Positions 38,629 to 47,673 of a stretch of DNA of 64,000 nucleotides are shown here, piece after piece. The translations under genes and the position numbers were made by a program. The notes beneath the pieces are model-generated. The model did not search any database. It was not told the origin of the DNA and was given only the letters and a program-made list of their open reading frames with translations. The stretch's first letter is position 1; each line of letters opens with the position of its first letter. Location of the stretch: the NCBI RefSeq assembly GCF_014191355.1, contig NZ_JACHWM010000008.1:124001-188000 (forward strand), read 5' to 3'. Source of the stretch: Methylobacterium sp. R2-1. GTDB taxonomy: Bacteria > Pseudomonadota > Alphaproteobacteria > Rhizobiales > Beijerinckiaceae.

Positions 38629-40458
38629 ATGCCGGAGCTTCACCCCGAAGTCGCCGCGGTCACCGGGCGCGTCATCGCGCGCTCCCGCGACAGCCGTCGC
38701 GCCTATCTCGACCTGATCGAGCGCGAGCGCGAGGCGGGCGTCCACCGCCCGAAGCTCGCCTGCGGCAACCTCGCCCACGGTTTCGCGGCCTCGGGCGAGG
38801 ACAAGCCAGCGATCATCGCGGGCCGGGCCATGAACATCGGCATCGTCACCGCCTACAACGACATGCTCTCGGCGCATCAGCCCTACGGACGCTACCCGGA
38901 GCAGATCAAGATTTTCGCCCGTGAGGTCGGGGCGACGGCTCAGGTCGCGGGTGGCACGCCCGCCATGTGCGACGGCGTCACCCAAGGCCAGCGCGGCATG
39001 GAACTGTCGCTGTTCTCCCGCGATACCATCGCGCTCTCGACCGCGGTGGCCTTGAGCCATGGCATGTTCGAGGGCGCGGCCCTGCTCGGCATCTGCGACA
39101 AGATCGTGCCGGGCCTGATCATCGGGGCGTTGCGCTTCGGCCACCTGCCGGTGATCCTGATCCCGGCAGGCCCGATGCCCTCGGGGCTTGCCAACAAGGA
39201 GAAGCAGCGCATCCGCCAGCTCTACGCCGAAGGCAAGGTCGGCCGCAAAGAGCTTCTGGAGAGCGAGTCGGCCTCCTATCACGGAGCCGGCACCTGCACC
39301 TTCTACGGCACCGCCAATTCCAACCAGATGATGATGGACGTGATGGGCCTGCACATGCCCGGCGCCTCCTTCATCAATCCGGGCACGCGGCTGCGGCAGG
39401 CGGTGACGCGCGCGGCGATCCACCGGCTCACCGAGATCGGCTGGAACGGCAACGATTATCGCCCGCTCGGGCGCTGCATCGATGAGCGGGCGATCGTCAA
39501 TGCCATCGTCGGCCTGCTCGCCACCGGCGGCTCGACCAATCACGCGATCCACCTGCCGGCCATGGCGCGGGCGGCCGGTATCGTCATCGACTGGGAGGAT
39601 TTCGACCGGCTCTCCGGCGTGGTGCCGCTGATCGCGCGGGTCTACCCCAACGGCGCGGGCGACGTGAACCACTTCCACGCGGCCGGCGGCATGTCCTACG
39701 TCATCGCCTCGCTGATCGATGCCGGCCTTCTGCACGACGACATCCTCACGGTCGCCGGCCGCAGCCTGCGCGACCACGCCCGCGACCCGAAGTTTTTGGG
39801 AGACGGCGACGACCTCACCTTCGAGGAGGCGCCGGCCGAGCCGCTCGACGAAGCCATGCTGCGCCCACCCTCCAACCCGTTTCAGCCGGATGGGGGCATG
39901 CGGCTGGTAAAGGGAAATCTCGGCCGCGCCACCTTCAAGACCAGCGCGGTCGACCCCGAGCGCCGGACCATCGAAGCCCCGGCCCGCGTCTTCTCCGATC
40001 AGGACGACGTGATCGCCGCCTTCAAGGCAGGCGAGCTGGAGCGCGATGTCGTGGTGGTGGTCCGGTTCCAGGGCCCGCGCGCCAACGGCATGCCGGAATT
40101 GCACAAGCTCACCCCGCCTCTGGGCGTTCTGCAGGACCGCGGCCACAAGGTGGCCCTCGTCACCGACGGACGGATGTCGGGTGCCTCCGGCAAAGTGCCG
40201 GCGGCGATCCACCTCAGCCCCGAGGCTGTCGGCGGCGGACCGATCGGCCGCATCCGCGACGGCGACATCATCCGCCTCTCGGCGGAGGACGGCTTGCTGG
40301 AGGTGCTCGTCGATCCGGCCGAGTGGGACAGCCGCGAGGACGCGGTGCAGCCGCCGGACGGCCTCGGCACCGGCCGCGAATTGTTCGCCTTCATGCGCCA
40401 GGGCGCCGACGATGCCGAGCGCGGCGGCTCGGCGATGCTGGCCGCGGCGGGGCTTTGA
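38629..40458 (+). CDS. edd: 6-phosphogluconate dehydratase
   Basis: This 609-aa IlvD/Edd-family iron-sulfur dehydratase converts 6-phosphogluconate to KDPG. It has [20 protein letters not shown], the cluster Cys contexts [11 protein letters not shown] and [30 protein letters not shown] and [18 protein letters not shown], all specific to Edd rather than IlvD. ATG at 38629 has a GAGGCG-like SD and matches the normal family start ([15 protein letters not shown]). It forms an operon with eda, starting 50 nt downstream. Confidence 0.97.
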   Translation: MPELHPEVAAVTGRVIARSRDSRRAYLDLIEREREAGVHRPKLACGNLAHGFAASGEDKPAIIAGRAMNIGIVTAYNDMLSAHQPYGRYPEQIKIFAREVGATAQVAGGTPAMCDGVTQGQRGMELSLFSRDTIALSTAVALSHGMFEGAALLGICDKIVPGLIIGALRFGHLPVILIPAGPMPSGLANKEKQRIRQLYAEGKVGRKELLESESASYHGAGTCTFYGTANSNQMMMDVMGLHMPGASFINPGTRLRQAVTRAAIHRLTEIGWNGNDYRPLGRCIDERAIVNAIVGLLATGGSTNHAIHLPAMARAAGIVIDWEDFDRLSGVVPLIARVYPNGAGDVNHFHAAGGMSYVIASLIDAGLLHDDILTVAGRSLRDHARDPKFLGDGDDLTFEEAPAEPLDEAMLRPPSNPFQPDGGMRLVKGNLGRATFKTSAVDPERRTIEAPARVFSDQDDVIAAFKAGELERDVVVVVRFQGPRANGMPELHKLTPPLGVLQDRGHKVALVTDGRMSGASGKVPAAIHLSPEAVGGGPIGRIRDGDIIRLSAEDGLLEVLVDPAEWDSREDAVQPPDGLGTGRELFAFMRQGADDAERGGSAMLAAAGL

Positions 40459-40508
40459 GGCGCCCCGACGACCCGCGAAACGTCGAACCCCCACCGGAGG
40501 AGACCCCG

Positions 40509-41129
40509 ATGAGCACCATCGACGCGCTGATGCGCTCCGTTCCCGTCATCCCCGTGCTGGTGGTGGAGGATGCCGCCGATGCGGTGCCCATCGCCGAGGC
40601 TCTGGTCGGCGGCGGGCTCACCGCCCTCGAAGTCACCCTCCGCACCCCCGCGGCGCTCGACGTGATCCGAGCGATGTCGAGCGTCGAGGGCGCAGTGGTC
40701 GGCGCCGGCACGGTGCTGAACGCACGCGATCTCGATGCCGCCATCGGCGCGGGCGCGAAGTTCATCGTCAGCCCCGGCCTGACCGCGCCGCTGACGGAGG
40801 CGGCCATCGCCTCCGGCGTGCCCTACCTGCCGGGGGTCGCGACCTCCGCCGACATCATGCGCGGCCTCGACCACGGGCTCGACCGCTTCAAGTTCTTCCC
40901 GGCGGAGGCCGCGGGCGGCCTGAAGGCGCTGAAGGCGCTGGCCGGGCCCTTCGGGCAGGTGCGGTTCTGCCCGACGGGCGGCATCACCGAGGCGAGTGCG
41001 GGCGACTGGCTCGCCCACCCGGCGGTGCTCTGCGTCGGCGGAAGCTGGGTGGTCCCGGCGGGTAAACCCGATCCGGCAGTGATCCGCCGGCTTGCCGAGG
41101 GGGCCGCGACACTGCGCCCAAACCGCTAG
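40509..41129 (+). CDS. eda: KDPG/KHG aldolase
   Basis: This is a 206-aa class I aldolase that splits KDPG into pyruvate and glyceraldehyde-3-phosphate, completing the Entner-Doudoroff branch with edd. The catalytic Glu is in ALEVTLRTPAAL, the Schiff-base Lys in DRFKFFPAEAAGG, and GAGTVLN and CPTGGI form the phosphate/substrate sites. The ATG has a strong CGGAGGAG SD. Confidence 0.97.
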   Translation: MSTIDALMRSVPVIPVLVVEDAADAVPIAEALVGGGLTALEVTLRTPAALDVIRAMSSVEGAVVGAGTVLNARDLDAAIGAGAKFIVSPGLTAPLTEAAIASGVPYLPGVATSADIMRGLDHGLDRFKFFPAEAAGGLKALKALAGPFGQVRFCPTGGITEASAGDWLAHPAVLCVGGSWVVPAGKPDPAVIRRLAEGAATLRPNR

Positions 41130-41281
41130 GAGCCACCGGCCTGGAAAGGGTGAGCCCGCCTCGTCGCGGCATACCCGAATCTCCGGACGCCGCATCGGCG
41201 CCGGGGATTTCTCTGAGCGCTCGCCCGCCGCGTTTCGCAGCCAGCCGTAGGATTTTCGCGGATGACAGTCCGACTTCGGCG

Positions 41282-41470
41282 CTAGAGCTCGGATAAATTA
41301 CAATCATTCCCAATCAAGCCGTGGCCATTCGGCAACATTCTTGCTGGATTGTAAAGATTTTAGAGCTTCCAAACTAAGAGGATTGCCTTAAATTACATTG
41401 GCTTAGCGCCAACAGTGTAATTGTTCCAAGTAAAATTATAAATTCTGATGTTTGTTGTAACACTGAGCCC
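41282..41470. promoter_or_regulatory. AT-rich leader of the TonB receptor with candidate Irr/ICE-like site
   Basis: This ~190-nt tract is strikingly AT-rich against a very GC-rich background. It contains an imperfect palindrome, TTTAGAGCTTCCAAA (41359-41373), resembling the iron control element bound by Irr in rhizobia, and further TTCCAA/AATTAC blocks. Together with the siderophore receptor downstream, it suggests iron-responsive transcription. The match is partial and from memory of the motif, so the site itself is tentative. The rest of 41130-41558 has no gene. Confidence 0.45.
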
Positions 41471-41558
41471 GCTTGATCCCCGTCAGAAGATGCCGTCATG
41501 ACCGCCCACACGGCGGAACGACGTCGTCAAATATCGACAAGAAGACGGGGGCAAGAAA

Positions 41559-43736
41559 GTGAGACGTCGGGGAACGAATGAAGTCGCGCGTGTGCTGCTG
41601 ACCGGGACAGCCGCTGCGTTTGCGGTCCCTGTGCAGGCACAGCCTGTCGCGCCGGTGCTGGAGGCACCGGCCGTCGTCGCGCTGGATGAACTGGCCGTCG
41701 AGGGCCTCGGTCGCGGCGCCCGGCGCCTCGAGCCGCAGGGGGGCGTCACGGTCGGATATCTCGGCAAGGCGACGCGCACCGCCACCAAGACGCCGACGCC
41801 CCTGCTCGACACGCCGCAATCCGTCACGGTCATCACGCAGGAGCAGATCCGCGACCAGGGTTTCCAGTCGATCGGAGAGGCGATGCGCTACGTGCCGGGC
41901 GTGATCCAGGCCCAGGGCGAGGGCAACCGGGACGAATTGGTCATCCGCGGACAGCGCTCGAATGCCGATTTCTTCGTCAACGGCATCCGCGACGACGTGC
42001 AGTACTACCGCGATCTCTACAACATTCAGCGCATCGAAGTGCTGAAAGGCCCCAACGCGATGATCTTCGGCCGCGGCGGCGGCGGCGGCATCATCAACCG
42101 AGTGCTCAAGGAAGCCGACGGCGTACCGGTCCGCGAGATCGTCGCCCAGGGTGGCCAGTTCGCGAACAAGCGCGTGGCGCTCGATGTCGGCGACCGCGTC
42201 TCGGACAGCGTGTTCTTCCGCATGAACGGTGTGTTCGAGGACACGGCGACCTACCGCGACTTCGTCGACATCCGCCGCTACGGCGTGAACCCGACGATGA
42301 CATTCCTGCTCGGACCGCAGACGACGCTGCGGTTGTCCTACGAGTATTTCCACGACGACCGCACCACCGATCGCGGCATCCCCTCGCAGTTCGGCCGGCC
42401 CTACCGCTACCGCGACAATACGGCGACCTTCTTCGGCAATCCATTCCTGTCGCAGACCTACGTCAACGCCCATATCGCGACGGCGCAACTCGACCACGTG
42501 TTCGAGAACGGCGTCGTCATGCGCAGCCAGTCGCGGTTCGCCGACTACAACAAGTTCTACCAGAACGTCTTCCCCGGCGGAGCGGTCAATGCTGCCGGCA
42601 CGGCCGTCTCCCTCTCGGCCTATAACAGTCAGACGGACCGGACGAATTACTTCAACCAGACCGACTTCACCTATCAATTCCTGACCGGTCCCGTGAAGCA
42701 CACCCTGCTCGGCGGCTTCGAACTCGGCTACCAAGAGGGCTTGAGCCTACGCGAGACCGGCTTCTTCGCGACACCCGGCGCGCCGCAGAGCCTCGTGGTC
42801 AACCCGCTCTCGCCGGTGTCGCGCGTCGGTGTCACCTTCCGCAACACCCAGACCGACGCCAACAGCCGCTACGATCTCGGGCTCGCCGCGGCCTACCTGC
42901 AGGACCAGATCGAACTGAACGAGTATGTCCAGCTCATCGGCGGCCTGCGCTTCGATCATTTCGACTTCGCATCGACCGACCGGCGTACCAACGTCACCAA
43001 TGCCCGCGTCGACGATCTGGTCTCGCCGCGCGCCGGCGTCGTCGTGAAGCCGCTGCCGAACCTCGCCTTCTACACGAGCTACAGCGTCTCCTACCTGCCC
43101 TCGTCCGGCGATCAGTTCAGCGCGTTGACGCCGGGCCTGGTCATCGCCCAGCCGGAGAAGTTCGAGAATACGGAAGTCGGCGTGAAATACGACGTGTCAC
43201 CCGTGCTTCAGCTCACCGGCGCGCTGTTCAACCTCGACCGCAGCAATCAGCGCATCGCCGATCCGAACCGGGCCGGCTTCTTCCTGACCTCGGGCCAGAC
43301 CAACACGCAGGGCGCGGAGATCGGCGCCAATGGCGCCATCACCGACTGGTGGTCGGTCGCGGGCGGCTACGCCTTCACCGATGCGCGCATCACCAACAAC
43401 CTCTCGCCGACGATCGTCGCCGGCAACCTCGTCGGCCTCGTTCCGCTGAACGCCTTCACGCTCTGGAACAAGTTCGACATCGATCCGCGCTTCTCGATCG
43501 GCGTCGGCTTCATCAACCAGTCCCATACCTTCGCGAGCTCGGATCAGACCGTGCGCCTTCCGAGCTACTCTCGCTTCGATCTGGGGCTGTTCTACAACAT
43601 CAGTGAGAACGCGCGCGCACAGGTCAACATCGAGAACCTGTTCGACCGCCGCTACATCATCACGGCGCACAACAACAACAACATCCTGCCCGGTGCCCCC
43701 CGCACGGTCAGGGCCCAGATCGTCGTGCGCTGGTAG
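41559..43736 (+). CDS. TonB-dependent ferric-siderophore receptor (FhuE/Fiu-like)
   Basis: This is a 725-aa outer-membrane receptor. The signal peptide is followed by a plug domain: TPTPLLDTPQSVTVITQEQIRDQGFQSIGEAMRYVPGV, GEGNRDELVIRGQRSNADFFVNGIRDDVQYYRDLYNIQRIEVLKGPNAMIFGRGGGGGIINRV. The long barrel ends in a C-terminal Trp (VVRW). The motif spelling is that of catecholate/hydroxamate siderophore receptors, not vitamin B12 receptors, despite bluB nearby. GTG start with GGGGGC upstream. Regulation by iron is suggested by the AT-rich leader. Confidence 0.93.
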   Translation: MRRRGTNEVARVLLTGTAAAFAVPVQAQPVAPVLEAPAVVALDELAVEGLGRGARRLEPQGGVTVGYLGKATRTATKTPTPLLDTPQSVTVITQEQIRDQGFQSIGEAMRYVPGVIQAQGEGNRDELVIRGQRSNADFFVNGIRDDVQYYRDLYNIQRIEVLKGPNAMIFGRGGGGGIINRVLKEADGVPVREIVAQGGQFANKRVALDVGDRVSDSVFFRMNGVFEDTATYRDFVDIRRYGVNPTMTFLLGPQTTLRLSYEYFHDDRTTDRGIPSQFGRPYRYRDNTATFFGNPFLSQTYVNAHIATAQLDHVFENGVVMRSQSRFADYNKFYQNVFPGGAVNAAGTAVSLSAYNSQTDRTNYFNQTDFTYQFLTGPVKHTLLGGFELGYQEGLSLRETGFFATPGAPQSLVVNPLSPVSRVGVTFRNTQTDANSRYDLGLAAAYLQDQIELNEYVQLIGGLRFDHFDFASTDRRTNVTNARVDDLVSPRAGVVVKPLPNLAFYTSYSVSYLPSSGDQFSALTPGLVIAQPEKFENTEVGVKYDVSPVLQLTGALFNLDRSNQRIADPNRAGFFLTSGQTNTQGAEIGANGAITDWWSVAGGYAFTDARITNNLSPTIVAGNLVGLVPLNAFTLWNKFDIDPRFSIGVGFINQSHTFASSDQTVRLPSYSRFDLGLFYNISENARAQVNIENLFDRRYIITAHNNNNILPGAPRTVRAQIVVRW

Positions 43737-43760
43737 CCGCCTGCGCGATGCCGCGATCAG

Positions 43761-43790
43761 TCCCGCTTCCGGGCAGGCCCGGAGGCGGGA
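43761..43790. terminator. hairpin between converging receptor and DUF2794 genes
   Basis: TCCCGCTTCCGGG and CCCGGAGGCGGGA pair over 13 positions with one G-T pair and a short loop. It abuts the DUF2794 stop. There is no T tract, but its position suits both converging genes. Confidence 0.5.
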
Positions 43791-44162
43791 TCAGACGGCC
43801 CGCAAGGGTCCCTCCAGCACGCCGATGACGCGGGCGAGATCATTGCCGCGCTTCATCACGAGGCCGCTGGCCGCGATCACCGCGTAGGCGCCCTGGCGGC
43901 GGGCGAGCTTGGGATCCTTCTCGATCCGGTAGAGCGGCATCTCGGAGGTGCGGCGATAGATCGAGAACACCGCCTTGTCCCGGCGGAAATCGAGGGCGTA
44001 GTCGCGCCACTCGCCCTCGGCGACGCGCCGTCCGTAGAGATTGAAGATGGTTCGCAGCTCGTCGCGCTGGAAGGCGACTTGCGGGCTCGTCGAGGACGGA
44101 AACGGGATGACCTGATTCTCTCGGTCGTTCGAGCGGTGATCGACGCTCTGCCCCTCACTCAT
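43791..44162 (-). CDS. DUF2794 family protein
   Basis: This 123-aa cytosolic protein is conserved in alphaproteobacteria. Its hallmark is FQRDELRTIFNLYGRRVAEGEWRDYALDF followed by DKAVFSIYRRTSEMPLYRIEKDPKLARRQGAYAVI and LKRG-like LVMKRGNDLARVIGVLE. Function unknown. ATG at 44162 has GGGAG 5 nt upstream; the frame is open further up but not conserved. It is divergent from the candidate RNA and bluB. Confidence 0.9.
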   Translation of the reverse strand: MSEGQSVDHRSNDRENQVIPFPSSTSPQVAFQRDELRTIFNLYGRRVAEGEWRDYALDFRRDKAVFSIYRRTSEMPLYRIEKDPKLARRQGAYAVIAASGLVMKRGNDLARVIGVLEGPLRAV

Positions 44163-44390
44163 CGTCGCTCCCGTAGCGGTGCCGGCCTTCCTGCGGCCAG
44201 CGGAGATGATGGGACTCGTCGGGAGCGCCCGCAAGGTGCTTCGCCGGCCATCGTTCCAGCCGTCGTTCACACGTCGATTTTTTACGCCCGGCGCAAGACT
44301 CATGTGCGTCGCCGCACGGTGAGGTGGCAAACATCACCGTCTTGCCGCGATCTCGCCTTGCCATCGCCACCGCGAAACGCTTTCACTGTG

Positions 44391-44540
44391 ACCTGAAACC
44401 TCGTCGGTCTCTCCATCGCGGCGGCGCCTGAACCCGAGCTCCCCAGCCCTCGGGCAATGCCGCGGATCTCGGCGAGCCGACACCCGGAGGTTTCGAGACC
44501 CAAGGACTTCAGGCGGCCTCCTCGGAGCGCCGCCCTTTTT
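44391..44540 (+). ncRNA. candidate structured RNA (6S-like) or attenuator upstream of bluB
   Basis: About 150 nt fold into a rod. GAAACCTC (44395) pairs with GAGGTTTC (44487); GTCGG (44403) with CCGAC (44477); ATCGCGGC (44415) with GCCGCGGAT (44459, one bulge); and CCCGAG (44433) with CTCGGG (44449). A 7/9-nt internal bubble lies between helices two and three, and a canonical terminator ends the transcript. A -35-like TTGCCA (44358) lies upstream. Rod shape, central bubble, length and terminator fit 6S RNA, but the identity is inferred from fold only. A transcription attenuator for bluB is the alternative; the conserved cobalamin-riboswitch core is not present. Confidence 0.5.
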
Positions 44541-44541
44541 T
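44512..44541 (+). terminator. Rho-independent terminator before bluB
   Basis: GGCGGC-CTC-CTCG-GAG-C-GCCGCC forms a stem with one bulged base, followed by C and six or more T residues. No protein gene lies immediately upstream on this strand, so it must end a non-coding RNA or attenuate bluB. Confidence 0.88.
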
Positions 44542-44624
44542 CGTGTCGATGCCGGACGAGGGCAATGCCGCGGTCACGATGACCATCTTGGCAGCCGCGC
44601 CCGCCGGCGCGAGAAGCAGCGGCG

Positions 44625-45290
44625 ATGTCCGAGTTCCCTCCTCCCCCGTCGATCGGTCCACCCGTCTTCGACGATGCCTTCCGGGCACGTCTCGCGGATC
44701 TCTTCGCGTGGCGGCGGGACGTGCGGCGCTTCCGCAACGACCCGGTCGACGAGGCCGACCTGCGGACCTGTCTCGATCTGGCGGCGCTGGCGCCCTCGGT
44801 CGGCAACAGCCAGCCCTGGCGGTTCGTGCGGGTCGCCGATGCCGGGCGGCGCGCCGCGGTCGCGGCGAGCTTCGAGCGCTGCAACGCCGCCGCCCGCGCG
44901 GGCTACGCCGACGACCGGGGTGCGCTCTACGCCCGCCTGAAGCTCGCGGGCCTGCGTGAGGCCCCGGTCCACCTGGCGGTGTTCTGCGATTCCGGGACCG
45001 AAGCCGGCCACGGACTCGGTCGGGCGACCATGCCGGAGATGCTGCGCTACTCGGTGGCGGCCTGCATCCACGCTTTCTGGCTTGCCGCCCGCGCCCACGG
45101 CCTCGGCGTCGGCTGGGTGTCGATCCTCGAACCCGCTGCCGTGACGGAGACCTTGGACGTACCGGGCACGTGGGATCTGATCGCCTATCTCTGTGTCGGC
45201 CATCCGGTCGAGGAGCATGCAGACCCGGAACTCGTCCGCCACGGCTGGCAGGAGCGGTGCCCGGAGACGCTCCGCCTCCATGAGCGCTGA
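44625..45290 (+). CDS. bluB: 5,6-dimethylbenzimidazole synthase
   Basis: This 221-aa flavin-destroying enzyme of the nitroreductase fold makes the lower ligand of cobalamin from FMNH2 and O2. Signature segments are AWRRDVRRFRNDPVD, LAALAPSVGNSQPWRFVRV, GRATMPEMLRYSVAACIHAFWLAARAHGLGVGWVSILEP and YLCVGHPVEE, which distinguish BluB from ordinary nitroreductases. Other cobalamin genes are not in the window. It lies 84 nt behind a strong terminator and a structured region, so read-through or a separate promoter is needed. Confidence 0.94.
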   Translation: MSEFPPPPSIGPPVFDDAFRARLADLFAWRRDVRRFRNDPVDEADLRTCLDLAALAPSVGNSQPWRFVRVADAGRRAAVAASFERCNAAARAGYADDRGALYARLKLAGLREAPVHLAVFCDSGTEAGHGLGRATMPEMLRYSVAACIHAFWLAARAHGLGVGWVSILEPAAVTETLDVPGTWDLIAYLCVGHPVEEHADPELVRHGWQERCPETLRLHER

Positions 45291-45494
45291 GGGCGCGGAG
45301 AGGACGTGCCTAGGCCGTCACCGGACATTGGCCCCGTTACTTAAAATGTGTCGCAATTTCTGAGCTCGGGATCCGCCGTCCCACCAAGAGGCCGTGCATG
45401 AGGCCCGCATTTCCCTGCGCGTGAAGCAGAACGGCAAGCTGGAACGTTGGATCGTCTTCGCCAGTTACGCTCCAGCTTGGAAAGGCGATCTTCG

Positions 45495-46010
45495 ATGTTG
45501 GGAACAGGCAAGTACAGGGCGCGTCTCGCGGGCGCGTTCATGGGAGTGCTGTGTGCGGCGGCGGCCGCGCAGGCCCGGGAGGTCGTCCCCTTCGCCGACG
45601 GGATCGGAGCGGGCACGATCGTGGTGCGCACGAACGAGCGCCGGCTCTATCTCGTCAACGGCGACGGCACGGCGATCCGTTACCCGGTCGCGGTCGGCAG
45701 GCCGGGCAAGCAGTGGAGCGGCGCCACCCAGATCGACGGCAAGTACTACCAGCCCGATTGGTCGCCCCCGGCGGAGGTGAAGCGTGACAACCCGCGGCTG
45801 CCCAACCTTATCCGCGGTGGCTCGCCGAGCAATCCGATGGGGGTGGCGGCGATGACCCTGCGCGGTGGCGAGTACGCCATTCATGGAACCAATCGACCGC
45901 ACTCGATCGGCACCTTCGCGTCCTACGGCTGCATCCGCATGTACAACCAGGACATTGCCGACCTGTTCGAGCGCGTCGCGGTCGGCACGCAGGTCTATGT
46001 GATGCGGTGA
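45495..46010 (+). CDS. L,D-transpeptidase (YkuD/ErfK family)
   Basis: This 171-aa periplasmic protein has a signal peptide ending near AQA (about residue 27) and a YkuD domain: IVVRTNERRLYLVNGDGTAIRYPVAVGRPGKQWSG, YAIHGTNRPHSIGTFASYGCIRMYNQDI. The catalytic Cys is in the SxGCxR motif (about residue 147, here SYGC instead of the commoner SHGC). Members cross-link peptidoglycan 3-3 or attach proteins to it. ATG at 45495 directly precedes the signal. Confidence 0.93.
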   Translation: MLGTGKYRARLAGAFMGVLCAAAAAQAREVVPFADGIGAGTIVVRTNERRLYLVNGDGTAIRYPVAVGRPGKQWSGATQIDGKYYQPDWSPPAEVKRDNPRLPNLIRGGSPSNPMGVAAMTLRGGEYAIHGTNRPHSIGTFASYGCIRMYNQDIADLFERVAVGTQVYVMR

Positions 46011-46084
46011 GCGGCGGTTCGAACCGCGCGCGGCTCATGGAGGAGTCGCTGCGGCCCCGTGGGCGGATCATTCGCAGACCTGGA

Positions 46085-46125
46085 GCATCGTCCCGAAAGG
46101 TGGTTGCCGGCTTTCGGGACGATGC
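46085..46125. repeat. palindromic repeat, module B
   Basis: GCATCGTCCCGAAAG on the left and CTTTCGGGACGATGC on the right form a perfect 15-bp stem around an 11-nt loop. It is the first module of a two-module element whose other half is 46141-46176. The remainder of 46011-46322 has no gene. Confidence 0.88.
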
Positions 46126-46140
46126 AACATCAAGGACCTT

Positions 46141-46176
46141 GGGCATCGTCCTGGATCCGATATCCAGGACGATGCC
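46141..46176. repeat. palindromic repeat, module A
   Basis: GGGCATCGTCCTGGAT and ATCCAGGACGATGCCC form a 16-bp stem around a 4-nt centre. Together with module B it is the reverse-oriented counterpart of the element at 62610-62712. Confidence 0.88.
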
Positions 46177-46322
46177 CTGGGCCGCCGAGAAAGAGTGGGC
46201 GGCAACGCGCCGGCCGGCCTATGGAGCGGTGAGGCGGCATCACGGCGCGAAGGACCGGGGATGGAGCACGGACGGGGGCCGGATCGTTGGGGGCCTCCGC
46301 TTGACCGAGGGGGTTCGGAGAC

Positions 46323-47573
46323 GTGAGTCGTCTCGATCCCGCACGCGATACGGCGCCGACGCTTGAGCGGGACAGGCCCGGCTGGGCGGCGCAGCTCGCG
46401 CCGTTCTTCTGCCTCTACGTCACCTTCGGCACCACGCTCGGCTTCCTGATCAGCGGCGCGCCGCTGATCCTGCGAGCCCGCGGTCTCGATCTCGCCGAGG
46501 TCGGCTTTCTCCAGCTCATCAACCTGCCGGTCGGGCTCACCTTCCTCTGGGCGATGCTCGTGGACCGCATCCGCCTGCCGCGACTGCCGCACCGGCTCGG
46601 CTGGATCGTGCTGATGCAGGGGGCGGGCATCGCCCTGCTTCTGGGCTTAAGCCGGGGCGAGACGTGGCCGCTGCCGGCCCTGTTCGGGCTCGCGCTGGCC
46701 ATCTGCTTCTGCGTCGCCACTATGGACATCGCCCTCGAAGCCCTCGTGGTCGAGACGGTCGGCCCGGAGCGGCGGCCCTACGTCGCTTCGGCCAAACTCT
46801 GTGGCGCCTCGCTCGGCGGTCTCTTCGGCGCCGGGGTGCTGATCGCCGAGTACGACCGGCTCGGCTGGCAGAACGCCGTGCTCGCCGTGGCGGCGCTGAA
46901 CGGTCTCTGCCTCCTGCCGATGCTGCGCTATCCCGAGCGCGCCCTGCGGCGGGTCTCGGCGGAGGCACAGCGTGGCGCCCTCGCGCTCGGGCGCCTGCGG
47001 CTGCTCGGGGGGCGCGTGCTGGTGCTCGGCCTCTACTTCGCGGCGATGTTCGCCCTCACCGGCTCGAACAACCTCGCCCTGCTCGACCTCGGCGTTCCTC
47101 TCAGCGAAGTCGGGCTTGTCACCGGCGGCCTCTCGTCGGGCATCAACCTCGTCATGGCGCTGGTCTCCGGCCTCCTCGTACGGCGCGTCGGCACGCTGCC
47201 GCTCATCTCCGTATCCGCTCTCGGCGTCGCGGCTTCGGGCTTGCTCATGCTGTGGGCGAGCGCGACCGCCGCGCCGAACCTCGGCCTCGCGGCGGCGATC
47301 CTCGGCATCCTGGGCGGCGGCGGGCTCGGCGTGCCGGTCTTCAACATGATCTATCGCTGGGCCCAGGGGCCGCAGCCCGCCACCGACTATGCGCTCCTGT
47401 TCGGCGCCGCTTTCTTTGCCGCCATGCCGCTGCGCGTCGGGGCGCCAGCGCTCGCCGGAGCGGTCGGCTGGCCGGTCTACTTCGCCCTCGCAGTGCCGCT
47501 CTACGGCCTCGCCGTGCTGCTCCTGCGCGGTGCGATCGCACGGACCCTGGCCGCCGACCGCGCGGCTTCATGA
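46323..47573 (+). CDS. MFS transporter, AmpG/RhtX-like
   Basis: This 416-aa inner-membrane carrier has about 12 helices. The opening FFCLYVTFGTTLGFLISGAPLILRARGLDLAEVGFLQLINLPVGLTFLWAMLVDR is typical of the AmpG/RhtX-FptX branch, whose members import muropeptides or ferri-siderophores. GTG start with GGAG upstream. The proximity of a siderophore receptor (41.6 kb) favours siderophore uptake, while the adjacent L,D-transpeptidase favours muropeptides. Sequence alone does not decide. Confidence 0.8.
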   Translation: MSRLDPARDTAPTLERDRPGWAAQLAPFFCLYVTFGTTLGFLISGAPLILRARGLDLAEVGFLQLINLPVGLTFLWAMLVDRIRLPRLPHRLGWIVLMQGAGIALLLGLSRGETWPLPALFGLALAICFCVATMDIALEALVVETVGPERRPYVASAKLCGASLGGLFGAGVLIAEYDRLGWQNAVLAVAALNGLCLLPMLRYPERALRRVSAEAQRGALALGRLRLLGGRVLVLGLYFAAMFALTGSNNLALLDLGVPLSEVGLVTGGLSSGINLVMALVSGLLVRRVGTLPLISVSALGVAASGLLMLWASATAAPNLGLAAAILGILGGGGLGVPVFNMIYRWAQGPQPATDYALLFGAAFFAAMPLRVGAPALAGAVGWPVYFALAVPLYGLAVLLLRGAIARTLAADRAAS

Positions 47574-47673
47574 GGTCCGCCCCGCGTCGCGGGTGCTGGC
47601 GCGACGGTGCGCCCTCGCCTATGCGCCGGGGAGCCGCCCTCTTCCGGGCCAGAAGACCCGTCACAGCCGCGCC

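Noticed and set aside
44381..44500. Cobalamin riboswitch upstream of bluB (a CACTGTGA string at about 44384)
   Set aside because: The flanking conserved blocks of the riboswitch (GGTG.GAATCC and GCCAGGAGACC) are absent; the short match is probably chance.
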